Shown one piece after another: positions 8,463 through 16,640 of a stretch of DNA of 32,572 nt. The position numbers and the translations under genes are program-made. The stretch is taken from positions 1 through 32,572 of the forward strand of contig JBNKEI010000124.1 in the NCBI GenBank assembly GCA_050288705.1, written 5' to 3'. How positions within the stretch are numbered: position 1 is the stretch's first letter; each line of letters opens with the position of its first letter. This DNA comes from JBNKEI01 sp050288705 (lineage in GTDB: Bacteria > Myxococcota > Myxococcia > Myxococcales > UBA5297). Below the pieces are notes generated by a model. That model had not been told where the DNA came from, made no database searches, and saw nothing but the letters and a program-made list of their open reading frames with translations.

Positions 8463-8613
8463 CTTGAATTCTTTGAATTGATGATTGGTAATGAACATTA
8501 TTTTCTGTCTTTTGTCGAATCAGTAACAATGAAAGAAATTCGCTGTTTCGAGTTCTAGTTTTCGCCGATAAAAACAGGCATAGCAGATCACGAAATAAGA
8601 ATCTGTTGCGTAA
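8463..8613 (+). pseudogene. Remnant of the 3' part of the first polymerase gene (wzy 1)
   Basis: Bases 8463-8551 match 2588-2664 inside the first polymerase gene (shared GAATTCTTTGAATTG, ATTATTTTCTGTCTT and TGTCGAATCAG) with a few small indels. Bases from about 8553 to 8613 match the end of that gene and the DNA after its stop (about 3236-3313; shared GCAGATCACG and CTGTTGCGTAA). The roughly 570 bp between these parts are deleted. The match ends about 15 bp before the wbjB start, so a copy of the polymerase gene once sat immediately upstream of wbjB. Confidence 0.85.
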
Positions 8614-8628
8614 CTCAGGAGCACAGAC

Positions 8629-9699
8629 ATGTTCAAAGATAAAACCCTGCTCATTACCGGCGGTACCGGTTCATTCGGAAACGCGGTTCTATCCCGGTTT
8701 ATGAATACGGATATCAAGGAAATCCGGGTTTTCTCCCGGGACGAAAAAAAACAAGAGGATATGCGTCAGCAGTTGAAACACTGCAAGCTAACGTTTTTTA
8801 TCGGCGATGTGCGGGATCTGCGGAGTATCGAAACCGCCATGTACGGTGTGGATTATGTGTTTCACGCGGCGGCCCTCAAGCAGGTGCCTTCCTGTGAGTT
8901 TCACCCTATGGAGGCAGTGAAAACTAACATATTAGGCGTGGAAAACGTTCTTAATGCGGCCATTCGCGCGGGGGTCCGCAAAGCAATCTGTCTGTCCACA
9001 GACAAGGCCGTGTACCCCATCAACGCCATGGGCATCTCCAAGGCTATGATGGAAAAGGTATTTGTAGCCAAATCGCGCGCTGTCGAACCCGAAAAAACCA
9101 CCATATGCGGTACCCGTTACGGCAATGTCATGGCTTCACGGGGATCGGTCATTCCCCTGTTTATCGAACAAATCCGGACTGGCAAACCCCTTACAGTCAC
9201 CGATTTCAACATGACGCGATACCTCATGAGTCTTGAAGACGCGGTGGATCTGGTGATGTATGCGTTTTCGAATGGCAGTCCCGGTGACATCTTTGTGCAG
9301 AAAGCCCCAGCCTCCACCATCGGCGAACTGGCGCAGGTCATCAAAGAGATCTTCGTTGCTCAGAACGAGATCCGGGTTATCGGCACCCGTCACGGCGAAA
9401 AGCTCTATGAGACCCTTCTGACACGAGAAGAAATGGCTCGCGCCGAAGACCTCGGCGATTACTATCGGATTCCTCCAGACACCCGGGATCTGAACTACGA
9501 CAAGTATTTTGAGAACGGAGAAACCGAACTCTCCTGCGGAAAAGATTACAACTCCCACAATACCCATCGACTGAACAGGGAAGAGATTTGCCAGTTGCTG
9601 CTCTCCCAACCGTATGTAATCCGAGCGCTGAAAGAAATGGAGGTAGCATGCCCCTGGTACTCATCACCGGAGCCGATGGCTTTATCGGACGCAATCTGA
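8629..9699 (+). CDS. wbjB: UDP-N-acetylglucosamine 4,6-dehydratase/5-epimerase, first step to UDP-L-FucNAc
   Basis: A member of the WbjB/FnlA/CapE branch of the extended short-chain dehydrogenases. It removes water from UDP-GlcNAc across C4-C6 and inverts C5, giving the 4-keto-hexose precursor of UDP-N-acetyl-L-fucosamine. The NAD(P) loop GGTGSFG is at residues 11-17. The active-site region has STDKA (Ser123) and MGISK (Met134, Lys138), with Met in place of the usual Tyr of YxxxK, as is normal in this branch. RYGNVMASRGSVIPLF and TRYLMSLEDAVDL follow in the expected order. A CAGGAG ribosome site precedes ATG 8629. The last dozen codons overlap wbjC by 52 bp, making the protein slightly longer (356 aa) than usual. 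Confidence 0.93.
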   Translation: MFKDKTLLITGGTGSFGNAVLSRFMNTDIKEIRVFSRDEKKQEDMRQQLKHCKLTFFIGDVRDLRSIETAMYGVDYVFHAAALKQVPSCEFHPMEAVKTNILGVENVLNAAIRAGVRKAICLSTDKAVYPINAMGISKAMMEKVFVAKSRAVEPEKTTICGTRYGNVMASRGSVIPLFIEQIRTGKPLTVTDFNMTRYLMSLEDAVDLVMYAFSNGSPGDIFVQKAPASTIGELAQVIKEIFVAQNEIRVIGTRHGEKLYETLLTREEMARAEDLGDYYRIPPDTRDLNYDKYFENGETELSCGKDYNSHNTHRLNREEICQLLLSQPYVIRALKEMEVACPWYSSPEPMALSDAI

Positions 9700-10784
9700 G
9701 ACAAGCGCTGGAATTGAAAGACGGGGTTTCGGTCCTCCCGTATGACGTAGGTCATACCGCGGGAGATTTATCTCGATATGCCCGTGAGGCGGAATTTGTA
9801 TTTCATCTAGCTGGCGTCAATCGACCGAAAAATGAAACAGAATTCGTAACATGCAACGTCGATTTTACCAGCCAGTTGCTCTCATTGCTGCGACAACACA
9901 GAAACCGAGCACCCATCGTTATGTCCTCCTCCATTCAGGCTGCGCAGGACAATCCGTACGGACGCAGTAAAAAGAAGGCCGAAGAGCTAGTCATCGCTCA
10001 TGGCGTCAATACCGGTTGCAGGACCCATGTGTACCGGCTTCCAAATCTGTTCGGCAAATGGTGTCGACCCAACTACAACTCCGTGGTGGCCACCTTTTGT
10101 CACAACATTGCTAACCAATTGGAGATTCAGATCTCCGATCCGGAAATCCGCCTGACACTGGCCTATATCGATGATGTAGTAGAGGAGTTCATCAATGCTC
10201 TTGATGGAAAGCCATGCATCCGTGACGGCTTTGGTGCTGTCGAGACGATTTACGAGGTCGCACTGGGTCGAATCGCGGAGCTACTCCACGCCTTTCAGGA
10301 CAGTCGCAGCACTTTGCAGATTCCTGATATGTCAGATTCGTTCGTCAAGAAGCTTTACGCCACCTATACCAGCTATCTTCCCCGGAATCGGTTCTGTTAT
10401 CCGCTGAAGATGAACGTCGATGACCGAGGCTCCTTTACGGAGTTTTTGAAAAGTCCCAATCGCGGGCAGGTATCCATCAATGTGTCAAGACCGGGTATCA
10501 CCAAGGGAAATCACTGGCATCACACCAAGACCGAAAAATTTTTGGTGGTTAGCGGCGAAGGTCTGGTCCGGTTTCGAAAAATCGGATCCGGCGAGGTAAT
10601 TGAATACCGGGTCAGCGGTGGTCGATTGGAGGTAGTGGATATTCCCGTTGGATATACTCACAACATTATTAACACTGGCACATCTGATCTGATTACGGTC
10701 ATGTGGGCGAATGAAGTATTTGACCGAGACCAACCTGATACTTTCTTAGAAGAGGTATGCAATGGCGCAGGTGCAGAAACTTAA
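9648..10784 (+). CDS. wbjC: UDP-2-acetamido-2,6-dideoxy-hexos-4-ulose reductase (CapF/WbjC/FnlB)
   Basis: A two-domain 378-aa enzyme that acts after WbjB in UDP-L-FucNAc synthesis. The N-terminal SDR domain has LITGADGFIGRN at residues 5-16 and the catalytic YGRSK at 104-108. The C-terminal cupin domain (from about residue 265) has MNVDDRGSFTEF, GNHWHHTKTEKFLVV and VDIPVGYTHNIIN; in CapF this domain binds zinc and performs the 3-epimerisation that precedes reduction. I place the start at 9648, where GGAGGT stands just before ATG. An earlier in-frame ATG at 9588 would add 20 residues before the Rossmann strand and overlap wbjB further. The gene overlaps wbjB by 52 bp and wbjD by 23 bp, a tight operon. 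Confidence 0.92.
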   Translation: MPLVLITGADGFIGRNLRQALELKDGVSVLPYDVGHTAGDLSRYAREAEFVFHLAGVNRPKNETEFVTCNVDFTSQLLSLLRQHRNRAPIVMSSSIQAAQDNPYGRSKKKAEELVIAHGVNTGCRTHVYRLPNLFGKWCRPNYNSVVATFCHNIANQLEIQISDPEIRLTLAYIDDVVEEFINALDGKPCIRDGFGAVETIYEVALGRIAELLHAFQDSRSTLQIPDMSDSFVKKLYATYTSYLPRNRFCYPLKMNVDDRGSFTEFLKSPNRGQVSINVSRPGITKGNHWHHTKTEKFLVVSGEGLVRFRKIGSGEVIEYRVSGGRLEVVDIPVGYTHNIINTGTSDLITVMWANEVFDRDQPDTFLEEVCNGAGAET

Positions 10785-11916
10785 AGTGATGACAGTGATC
10801 GGAACCCGACCTGAAATCATTCGGCTATCGGCGGTCATCAAAGCGTGTGATCGGTATTTTAACCATATTCTAGTGCATACGGGACAGAACTGGGACTGCA
10901 CCTTGAATGAGGTCTTCTTCACAGATCTTGGGCTTAGAAATCCGGATTATTACCTCGATGCGGTGGGAGCACATCTGGGTGAAACCGTAGGCAACATCAT
11001 TGCCAAGTCTTTCGAGGTCATGCAGAAGGAACAACCCGATGCGCTGTTAATTCTGGGAGACACGAACAGCGCGCTTTGCGCCTATCCGGCCAAACGGATG
11101 AAGATTCCGATTTTTCATATGGAGGCGGGAAACCGCTGCTTTGACCAGAATGTGCCCGAAGAAATCAACCGAAAGATCGTGGACCATATCTCCGATATCA
11201 ATCTGGCATATACCGAGCACTCTCGGAGATACCTGATTGCCGAGGGCATTCGACGGGAGCATCTGTTCGTAACCGGATCGCCCATGACCGAAGTGCTGAA
11301 AAATACGAGAGCAGGCATCGATGCCAGTGATGTATTGGCGCGGATGGATCTCAGTCCGTTCAGATACATTCTGGTATCCGCCCACCGGGAGGAAAACATT
11401 GACAATGAGCAGACGTTCATGTCGCTGATGAACGCCATCAATCATGCGGCATCCGCGTACGAAATGCCGTTGATTTATTCGGTGCATCCCCGAACACAAA
11501 AACGGATTGAGGAGCGCAGGTTTGTCTTTCACGATAATGTGCGGCAACTAAAGCCGTTCGGTTTTTTTGACTATAATCAGTTACAGAAGAACGCCTACTG
11601 TGTGCTCTCAGATAGCGGAACGCTTTCGGAAGAATCGGCCTTGCTGGGATTTCCTGGTGTTTTAATTCGAACCAGCACCGAACGGCCAGAGGTGCTAGAC
11701 AAGGGAACGGTCATTATTGGGGGCGTAACAGAGCAATCCATTGTTCAGTCCATTGAGCTAACGCGGCAGCTGTGTGAGATCGGCACAAGCAGCATTCTTC
11801 CCCCAGATTATGCGGACGACAATGTCAGCATCAAGATAGTGAAGCTGATCCAGAGTTATGTACCGATCGTGAATCGGGTAATCTGGAACAAATCCGTTCA
11901 AGCGCAGAATGCATGA
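10762..11916 (+). CDS. wbjD: UDP-2-acetamido-2,6-dideoxy-L-talose 2-epimerase, last step to UDP-L-FucNAc
   Basis: A 384-aa member of the non-hydrolysing UDP-GlcNAc 2-epimerase family, WbjD/FnlC/CapG branch, which inverts C2 to give UDP-N-acetyl-L-fucosamine. Visible signatures are VIGTRPEIIRLS near the N-terminus, LVHTGQNWD, LILGDTNSALCAYPAKR, FHMEAGNRCFDQNVPEE followed by INRKIVDHISD, VSAHREENID and DSGTLSEES in the C-domain. The size is normal and the protein looks intact. It overlaps wbjC by 23 bp with GAGG before the start codon. Its own stop overlaps the start of a broken glycosyltransferase (ATGA at 11913-11916), the place where a FucNAc transferase commonly sits in fnlABC operons. Confidence 0.93.
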   Translation: MAQVQKLKVMTVIGTRPEIIRLSAVIKACDRYFNHILVHTGQNWDCTLNEVFFTDLGLRNPDYYLDAVGAHLGETVGNIIAKSFEVMQKEQPDALLILGDTNSALCAYPAKRMKIPIFHMEAGNRCFDQNVPEEINRKIVDHISDINLAYTEHSRRYLIAEGIRREHLFVTGSPMTEVLKNTRAGIDASDVLARMDLSPFRYILVSAHREENIDNEQTFMSLMNAINHAASAYEMPLIYSVHPRTQKRIEERRFVFHDNVRQLKPFGFFDYNQLQKNAYCVLSDSGTLSEESALLGFPGVLIRTSTERPEVLDKGTVIIGGVTEQSIVQSIELTRQLCEIGTSSILPPDYADDNVSIKIVKLIQSYVPIVNRVIWNKSVQAQNA

Positions 11917-12060
11917 AAATTCTGTTTCTCACCATCAATCAGTCGATATGTCTGGTAGGGGTATCCATACCGATCTAGCTGCACGGTAATGTTTTCGGCA
12001 TACGGCAAATCAGATTTTGTTTCGATTGCACCCACACTATGAGAGCCACCCCCACAAAAA
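11913..12060 (+). pseudogene. Glycosyltransferase stub (wbuB-like position), frameshifted and truncated
   Basis: From ATG 11913 the frame reads MKILFLTINQS and stops after 22 codons at 11978. Moving one frame on, the DNA reads RGIHTDLAAR, which matches the RGIYTDLMR element that follows MKILFLT in many GT4 enzymes. So the start of a glycosyltransferase gene remains, broken by a frameshift and further stops, and nothing of the rest is left before the next gene at 12074. The right end given is approximate. Confidence 0.65.
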
Positions 12061-12073
12061 CAAGGTCTTACAA

Positions 12074-13276
12074 ATGGAAAAAATTTGTTTGGTGACCAGT
12101 GAAGAATCGTTTTTAAATAATTATGGTGCTGCACTTCAAGGATACGCTCTTTACATCACGCTTGTGAATTTTGGATATGACGTTAGAATTCTGAGATATA
12201 AAGGCGGAATGATAGATACAAGTCAAATAAAAGAAGTACTTAAAAGCCACATCAAAAACGCACATGAAACAATCAAACATTATACCATTTCGGAGATTGT
12301 GACAAAAATCAATTTTCGAACATATCATCTAATTTACAAAAACGAGCTATCACATCAAAGAAATTTGTTTCAAGACTTCCAAACCAATATGAGCTTTTAC
12401 GATGGACACCAACTGAACTGGCATCAGCTAAAAAAGAGTTACCCGGAAGCTGACATTTATGTTTGCGGAAGCGACCAAATTTGGAATCCAGCTCACAAAA
12501 ATGGTCGAAATGATAGAGGCTATTTTTTGGATTTTGTTCCCAATGGTCGACGAAAAATTGCCTATGCCCCAAGCTTTGGGATTAGCGACTTACCTGAATC
12601 AGCGAAAAAGGATATTAAAGAATTAACTAAAAGCTTTTCAGCAATATCTGTCCGAGAAAAAACTGGTTCCGAAATTCTTCGAAAGTATGCAGACCAAGAT
12701 GTTCCGGTTGTACTTGACCCGACGTTATTGCTGGAAGCTGAAAGATGGAAAAATGTAATGAACATACCACGAGACCTCCCAGAAAAATATATTCTTTGTT
12801 ACCGATTCTGTGATTCCGAACAAATCTCTTCAAAAATCAAAGGTATTCAAAAGAAAACGAGGTTACCCGTTTTAACGCTGCCATTATCAGGAGCTTCTTA
12901 CAAAGACAAAGAGTTCAAAAAATTCTTTCGAGCTGGACCTAACGAGTTTATTGGTCTAATTAAAAATGCTGAATTCGTTTGCACGGACTCATTTCACGCA
13001 ACAGTATTTTCCGTCTTAATGGAAACTCCTTTTATAACTTTTTTGCGAGGCACAAAAGAACTTAGAGGGACTAATATGGATTCACGAGTACATAATTTTC
13101 TAGGTTTAGCACATCTAGAAAACAGAATTTGTTCTGAAACTACTGATTTAATGAATTTTGACCTTTTTAATATCGATTTTCGAGTTGCCAGTGAAAATTT
13201 GTCTCATTTTAGAAAAGAGTCCTTGCAATGGTTGGAAAACGCCTTGAAAGAGAATACAAATGAAATCAGCGACTGA
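12074..13276 (+). CDS. Polysaccharide pyruvyl transferase family protein
   Basis: A 400-aa protein of the CsaB/WcaK-like family, which transfers ketal pyruvate from phosphoenolpyruvate to sugars in surface polysaccharides. It starts KICLVTSEESFLNNYGAALQ, with the NYG..LQ element typical of this family. It has YVCGSDQIWNP at about residues 134-144, KIAYAPSFG soon after, and FVCTDSFHATVFSVL in the C-domain. The start at 12074 is preferred because the family begins with this strand; an upstream in-frame codon at 12017 would add residues encoded by the glycosyltransferase debris. The 3' end overlaps the next gene by 17 bp, so the two are probably coupled. It is more AT-rich than wbjBCD. Confidence 0.85.
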   Translation: MEKICLVTSEESFLNNYGAALQGYALYITLVNFGYDVRILRYKGGMIDTSQIKEVLKSHIKNAHETIKHYTISEIVTKINFRTYHLIYKNELSHQRNLFQDFQTNMSFYDGHQLNWHQLKKSYPEADIYVCGSDQIWNPAHKNGRNDRGYFLDFVPNGRRKIAYAPSFGISDLPESAKKDIKELTKSFSAISVREKTGSEILRKYADQDVPVVLDPTLLLEAERWKNVMNIPRDLPEKYILCYRFCDSEQISSKIKGIQKKTRLPVLTLPLSGASYKDKEFKKFFRAGPNEFIGLIKNAEFVCTDSFHATVFSVLMETPFITFLRGTKELRGTNMDSRVHNFLGLAHLENRICSETTDLMNFDLFNIDFRVASENLSHFRKESLQWLENALKENTNEISD

Positions 13277-14453
13277 AGTTATAGGAATTTGTCAGGCAGA
13301 GTGTACGGGCTGCGGAGTCTGCGAAAATGTTTGTCCTAAATCCGCCATTACCATGATCGAAAATTCGGAGGGTTTTTTGTATCCGGCCGTAGACACAGGT
13401 GCATGCACTGCTTGTGGACTTTGTTCTGAGACCTGTCCTATAGCGTGCCAGAACTACGATATCATTCCGAAATCCGTTCTGATTGCCCGGACGTCCTCGG
13501 AAAAACTACTGCGAGCCTCTTCCTCGGGCGGAATTTTTGGATTATTGGCGCAACAGATCATTTCTGAAGGAGGTATTGTTTTTGGTGCCGTTTTTCAGAA
13601 ACATACAAAAACGGTTGATCACGTTTCTACAGATAAATCTCCACTTGAAGAAATGTTTGGTTCTAAATATGTTCAAAGTCTGGTCGGCAATGTTTACAAA
13701 AATATACGTTATGAACTCAGTCAGCACAGAAAAGTTCTTTTTTCTGGAACTCCCTGTCAGACAAACGGGCTCATAAATTATTTAGGCGATAAGAGAGATA
13801 ATTTATTAACTATCGATTTTATTTGTCATGGCGTTCCTTCTCCGGGATTTTTTAGAGACATGTTGCTATTTTACGAAAAAAAATATGGATCTAAAATCTC
13901 AAAGTTGACATTTCGAGAAAAGGATTTTGGCTGGAGAAATCAAATTATAAAAATGTATTTCGAGGATGGAAAAACAAAAACATTGTCAAGTAAATATTTT
14001 TATTATTATAATTTTTTTGTAAACGACTATTCGTTAAGAAAATCTTGCTATCGTTGTAAATTCTACAAATTTCATTTGTCCGATTTTACGCTTTCCGATG
14101 CTTGGGAAGTAACGAATGCTGACGACAAGGGGATGTCGCAGATATCAATAAACACAGAAGTTGGAGAGAAACACATGAAGTTGCTGGAAGATCATGGTCT
14201 GTTAAAGATATATAGCAATAATAAATGTTTCCAAGACTTCTGTTTCGAAAAATATAAACATGATTATCCGCTGGCGAAACGATATTTGTTTTTTAATCTC
14301 TATGAGCCAGGTTTTTTTCAGATTCACAAGTATCACGCAATGAACGCAGAAATAGTTATTCGTCGAGTATTTCGCCATATTCCAGGCAAAATAAGCGGGG
14401 CGATCGGAGCGACTTTTTTGCATCAGGCAGGGCGTCAATTCGAGGACCTTTGA
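13260..14453 (+). CDS. FrhB-type (coenzyme F420 hydrogenase/dehydrogenase beta subunit family) iron-sulfur protein
   Basis: A 397-aa protein. The N-terminus has two 4Fe-4S ferredoxin clusters, CTGCGVCENVCP (about residues 15-26) and CTACGLCSETCP (about 48-59). The FrhB-like domain follows, with SSSGGIFGLLAQ, FGSKYVQS, VLFSGTPCQTNGL, DFICHGVPSP and the C-rich SCYRCKFY. Members of this family are common in polysaccharide loci next to pyruvyl transferase genes, as here (17-bp overlap). Their reaction there is not established, and a redox step on a sugar or its pyruvyl group is only inferred. Use of F420 should not be assumed from the family name. Confidence 0.85.
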   Translation: MKSATEVIGICQAECTGCGVCENVCPKSAITMIENSEGFLYPAVDTGACTACGLCSETCPIACQNYDIIPKSVLIARTSSEKLLRASSSGGIFGLLAQQIISEGGIVFGAVFQKHTKTVDHVSTDKSPLEEMFGSKYVQSLVGNVYKNIRYELSQHRKVLFSGTPCQTNGLINYLGDKRDNLLTIDFICHGVPSPGFFRDMLLFYEKKYGSKISKLTFREKDFGWRNQIIKMYFEDGKTKTLSSKYFYYYNFFVNDYSLRKSCYRCKFYKFHLSDFTLSDAWEVTNADDKGMSQISINTEVGEKHMKLLEDHGLLKIYSNNKCFQDFCFEKYKHDYPLAKRYLFFNLYEPGFFQIHKYHAMNAEIVIRRVFRHIPGKISGAIGATFLHQAGRQFEDL

Positions 14454-14790
14454 GTATGCCACGATCGCCTACAAGCGTTTAATTCCTTTATGCCGAAATT
14501 CTTAGCTAAAATCCGTATTTGCTCGTGCGGTCTCGTCCCCACTAGTGCTGATCCTGATGGGCTAGCTCTCCATCGGGTGCTTTATGCGCCTAATCTTGAT
14601 CCGTTTCCCGACATTGATCGTCTAGCCCGTGACCTGTTTATTCCCTAGCAAAGAGCATTGGACACGCTTAATCCGCCAATTCTGCCACCAGCTTTATAAA
14701 TCAGGGGAATACTCGCGAAAAATCATGTTGCTTTGCGACCTCGTTCGCGTACGATAGACATTGTATATAGTACAAAGCGTGTGATTCGCC
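14454..14790. other. Intergenic region after the O-antigen genes, with one doubtful 52-codon frame
   Basis: These 337 bp carry no gene I recognise. One small plus-strand frame (14490-14648) encodes 52 aa ending DIDRLARDLFIP. It has no ribosome site and no known motif, so I do not call it a gene; it may be the tail of a lost one. The stretch is GC-richer than the genes to its left and probably marks the edge of the O-antigen block. Confidence 0.4.
14761..14775 (+). promoter_or_regulatory. Short inverted repeat before the 75-aa gene, possible operator
   Basis: TTGTA-TATAG-TACAA forms a perfect 5-bp inverted repeat with a 5-bp spacer, 15 bp upstream of the start codon at 14791. The spacing and A+T-rich centre fit an operator over a -10 region, but such a short palindrome can occur by chance. 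Confidence 0.35.
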
Positions 14791-15018
14791 ATGCTTCATC
14801 GTCACCTCAATCATCAACGCTTCACCCTCGCCGCTATCGACGACGTGATCTCGCGCGGTCGTTGGCGAGACTGGGCTGAACTGCGCCGGGCAGTTCTGTC
14901 TGACCGCGCGGTGCTGGACAAGGTGGAGCGCATTTGCCGCCGTTATGCTTCCGATCCCTTCGCTCAGCGCCATCACTTCTGGATGCACTATGCCGAAGAA
15001 CACCGCACCGCTACCTGA
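14791..15018 (+). CDS. Small protein of unknown function upstream of an AbiEii-type gene
   Basis: A 75-aa protein starting MLHRHLNHQRFTLAAIDD, rich in Arg, His and acidic residues and mostly helical in character. It overlaps the next frame by 29 bp. I recall similar small proteins directly upstream of AbiEii-type nucleotidyltransferases in proteobacteria, so it may be the partner of that protein in a toxin-antitoxin-like pair. The family is not characterised to my knowledge. Base composition here is GC-rich compared with both flanks, suggesting transfer. It appears full length, but its partner is not. Confidence 0.6.
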   Translation: MLHRHLNHQRFTLAAIDDVISRGRWRDWAELRRAVLSDRAVLDKVERICRRYASDPFAQRHHFWMHYAEEHRTAT

Positions 15019-15367
15019 CCGGGAACTCGTTTTGCCCTCTGCCGCCGCGCGGCTCCAGCGCATACTGCCAGATGCCTTGCTGGTCGGTGGGACTGCGTCC
15101 GCAATTCACGCCGAGTATCGCTTCTCGCGTGATGCTGACCATGTGTTGACCGATCTATGCCACCGCTTTGACGAAATGCTGGCACAGCTTGAGTCTGTCG
15201 CTGGCTGGAGAACTGCCCGCACTCAGCGGCCTGTCCAAATCTTTGGCAGTCTTGATGGCATTGAAACCGAGGTTCACCAGCTTATCCGCAAGGAGCCGCT
15301 GGAAACGGCAGGGAACAAGCCCCTACCCTACAGGACGTTTATGGGGATTCACGACATGGGATTTTAA
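14990..15367 (+). pseudogene. AbiEii-type nucleotidyltransferase, truncated
   Basis: From ATG 14990 the protein shows the nucleotidyltransferase fold start of the AbiEii/MenA family: ALLVGGTASAIHAEYRFS, then DADHV, the place of the first catalytic Asp pair. AbiEii proteins are toxins of abortive-infection type toxin-antitoxin systems. Only about 100 residues fit the family. After LIRKEPLETAG the sequence turns into an unrelated tail (KPLPYRTFMGIHDMGF) and stops, while intact relatives are roughly twice as long. The break near 15315 probably marks the junction with the older chromosome around gap. An active toxin is unlikely. Confidence 0.6.
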
Positions 15368-15461
15368 GAAACGAAGACGAGGTCGCACTATATGGAGCCA
15401 AATAGACGAGACTCCTTTCTTGCCTGCAGAAAGAAGCCCCGCAACGCCAGATTATAGTTCG

Positions 15462-16505
15462 CTATTTGGAAACCATGAACTTGAGCAAGTCAATGCAGCG
15501 ATTGCTGTATCCCCACTCATTGTCATACCAAGAAACAAGCTTAAAGAAATTGCCGTTTAGCTCAATGGAAGAGCCGGCGTCATAAATGCTAGATCGGGCG
15601 TCGTGAATAAAGTCACTAGAAACTGCTTCTTCGTCACAGTACCCAAAGATTCCTTTCAAATAGGTTTCGCTAGCCCGTTTTAGAGCCGCATTAATCTCTT
15701 TAATGCTGGTGGATTTTTCGGTCTTGAAGGTCAAATCAACCACCGAGACCGTAGGAGTAGGAACCCGGAAAGCCATACCGGTCAGCTTGCCTTTTACTTC
15801 CGGCAATACCAGGGCCACTGCTTTGGCGGCGCCAGTAGTGGAAGGGATAATGTTAATGGCTGCCGCGCGTCCACCCTTCCAATCCTTACGAGAAGGACCA
15901 TCCACGGTTTTTTGAGTAGCAGTGTAGCTATGGACAGTAGTCATTAGGCCCTCAGAAAGACCAAAGCCTTCCTTGAGAACTGCGTAGACCAGAGGAGCCA
16001 AGCAATTGGTGGTGCAGCTAGCATTAGAAACAATGTGGTGTTTGGCGGGATCATACTTGTCGTTATTTACTCCCATAACGATAGTGATGTCTTCGTTCTT
16101 GCCGGGAGCAGTGATAATTACCTTCTTCGCTCCAGCAGCAAGGTGGCCTTTGGCCTTTTCCGCATCGGTGAACAAACCAGTAGCTTCAAAAACATAGTCC
16201 ACACCCAGCGATTTCCATGGAAGGTCAGCAGGGCTCTTGGCGCTTACTACTTTGATTTCCTTGCCATCTACCACCAAAACATCGTCGGCATCCAGGCTAG
16301 CAGACGATTTCTTGGAACTTACTTGTCCTTCGAACTTGCCCTGAATAGAGTCGTACTTCATCAAGTATGCAAGGTTGTCAGCAGGAACAATGTCGCCCAC
16401 AGCTACTACATCCACATCTTTTCCGAACAGGCCTTGCGTATAGAGGGCTCGGAAAACCAACCGACCAATGCGACCGAAACCATTAATAGCAACACGAGTG
16501 CTCAT
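15462..16505 (-). CDS. gap: Glyceraldehyde-3-phosphate dehydrogenase, type I
   Basis: A 347-aa enzyme that oxidises glyceraldehyde-3-phosphate to 1,3-bisphosphoglycerate in glycolysis. The NAD domain starts RVAINGFGRIGRLVFRAL, with Asp38 in AVGDIV as expected for NAD preference. The catalytic Cys164 lies in SNASCTTNC and the general-base His192 in TTVHSYTATQ. SWYDNEWGYSNR closes the C-terminal part. AAGGAG stands 8 nt before ATG 16505. It is a single-gene unit with its own strong-looking promoter. The style (GDIVPADNLAYLMKYDSIQGKF) is one I associate with Verrucomicrobiota and related groups, but this is only an impression. Confidence 0.96.
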   Translation of the reverse strand: MSTRVAINGFGRIGRLVFRALYTQGLFGKDVDVVAVGDIVPADNLAYLMKYDSIQGKFEGQVSSKKSSASLDADDVLVVDGKEIKVVSAKSPADLPWKSLGVDYVFEATGLFTDAEKAKGHLAAGAKKVIITAPGKNEDITIVMGVNNDKYDPAKHHIVSNASCTTNCLAPLVYAVLKEGFGLSEGLMTTVHSYTATQKTVDGPSRKDWKGGRAAAINIIPSTTGAAKAVALVLPEVKGKLTGMAFRVPTPTVSVVDLTFKTEKSTSIKEINAALKRASETYLKGIFGYCDEEAVSSDFIHDARSSIYDAGSSIELNGNFFKLVSWYDNEWGYSNRCIDLLKFMVSK

Positions 16506-16560
16506 TTGCAGTCTCCTTAAGATCCAGATGAGGGATCGGTATTTTGTTTTTGCGGCGCGA

Positions 16561-16588
16561 AATATAGCACGGTGAAATCTGCTGTCAG
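16561..16588 (-). promoter_or_regulatory. Sigma-70-type promoter of gap
   Basis: On the minus strand CTGACA (16588-16583) and TATATT (16566-16561) match the -35 and -10 consensus at five of six positions each, with a 16-bp spacer. They lie about 55 bp upstream of the gap start codon, with the AAGGAG ribosome site between. This is the best promoter I can see in the window. Confidence 0.7.
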
Positions 16589-16640
16589 CCCCGAACCCCT
16601 TCAGGCAGGCATGTTTTACCAGTAACGGTCATCAACGGCT

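Noticed and set aside
8144..8628. JUMPstart/ops antitermination element before the O-antigen genes
   Set aside because: No GGCGGTAG-type core is present on either strand in this interval.
9588..9647. Longer wbjC starting at 9588
   Set aside because: The Rossmann strand begins right after ATG 9648, which has GGAGGT before it.
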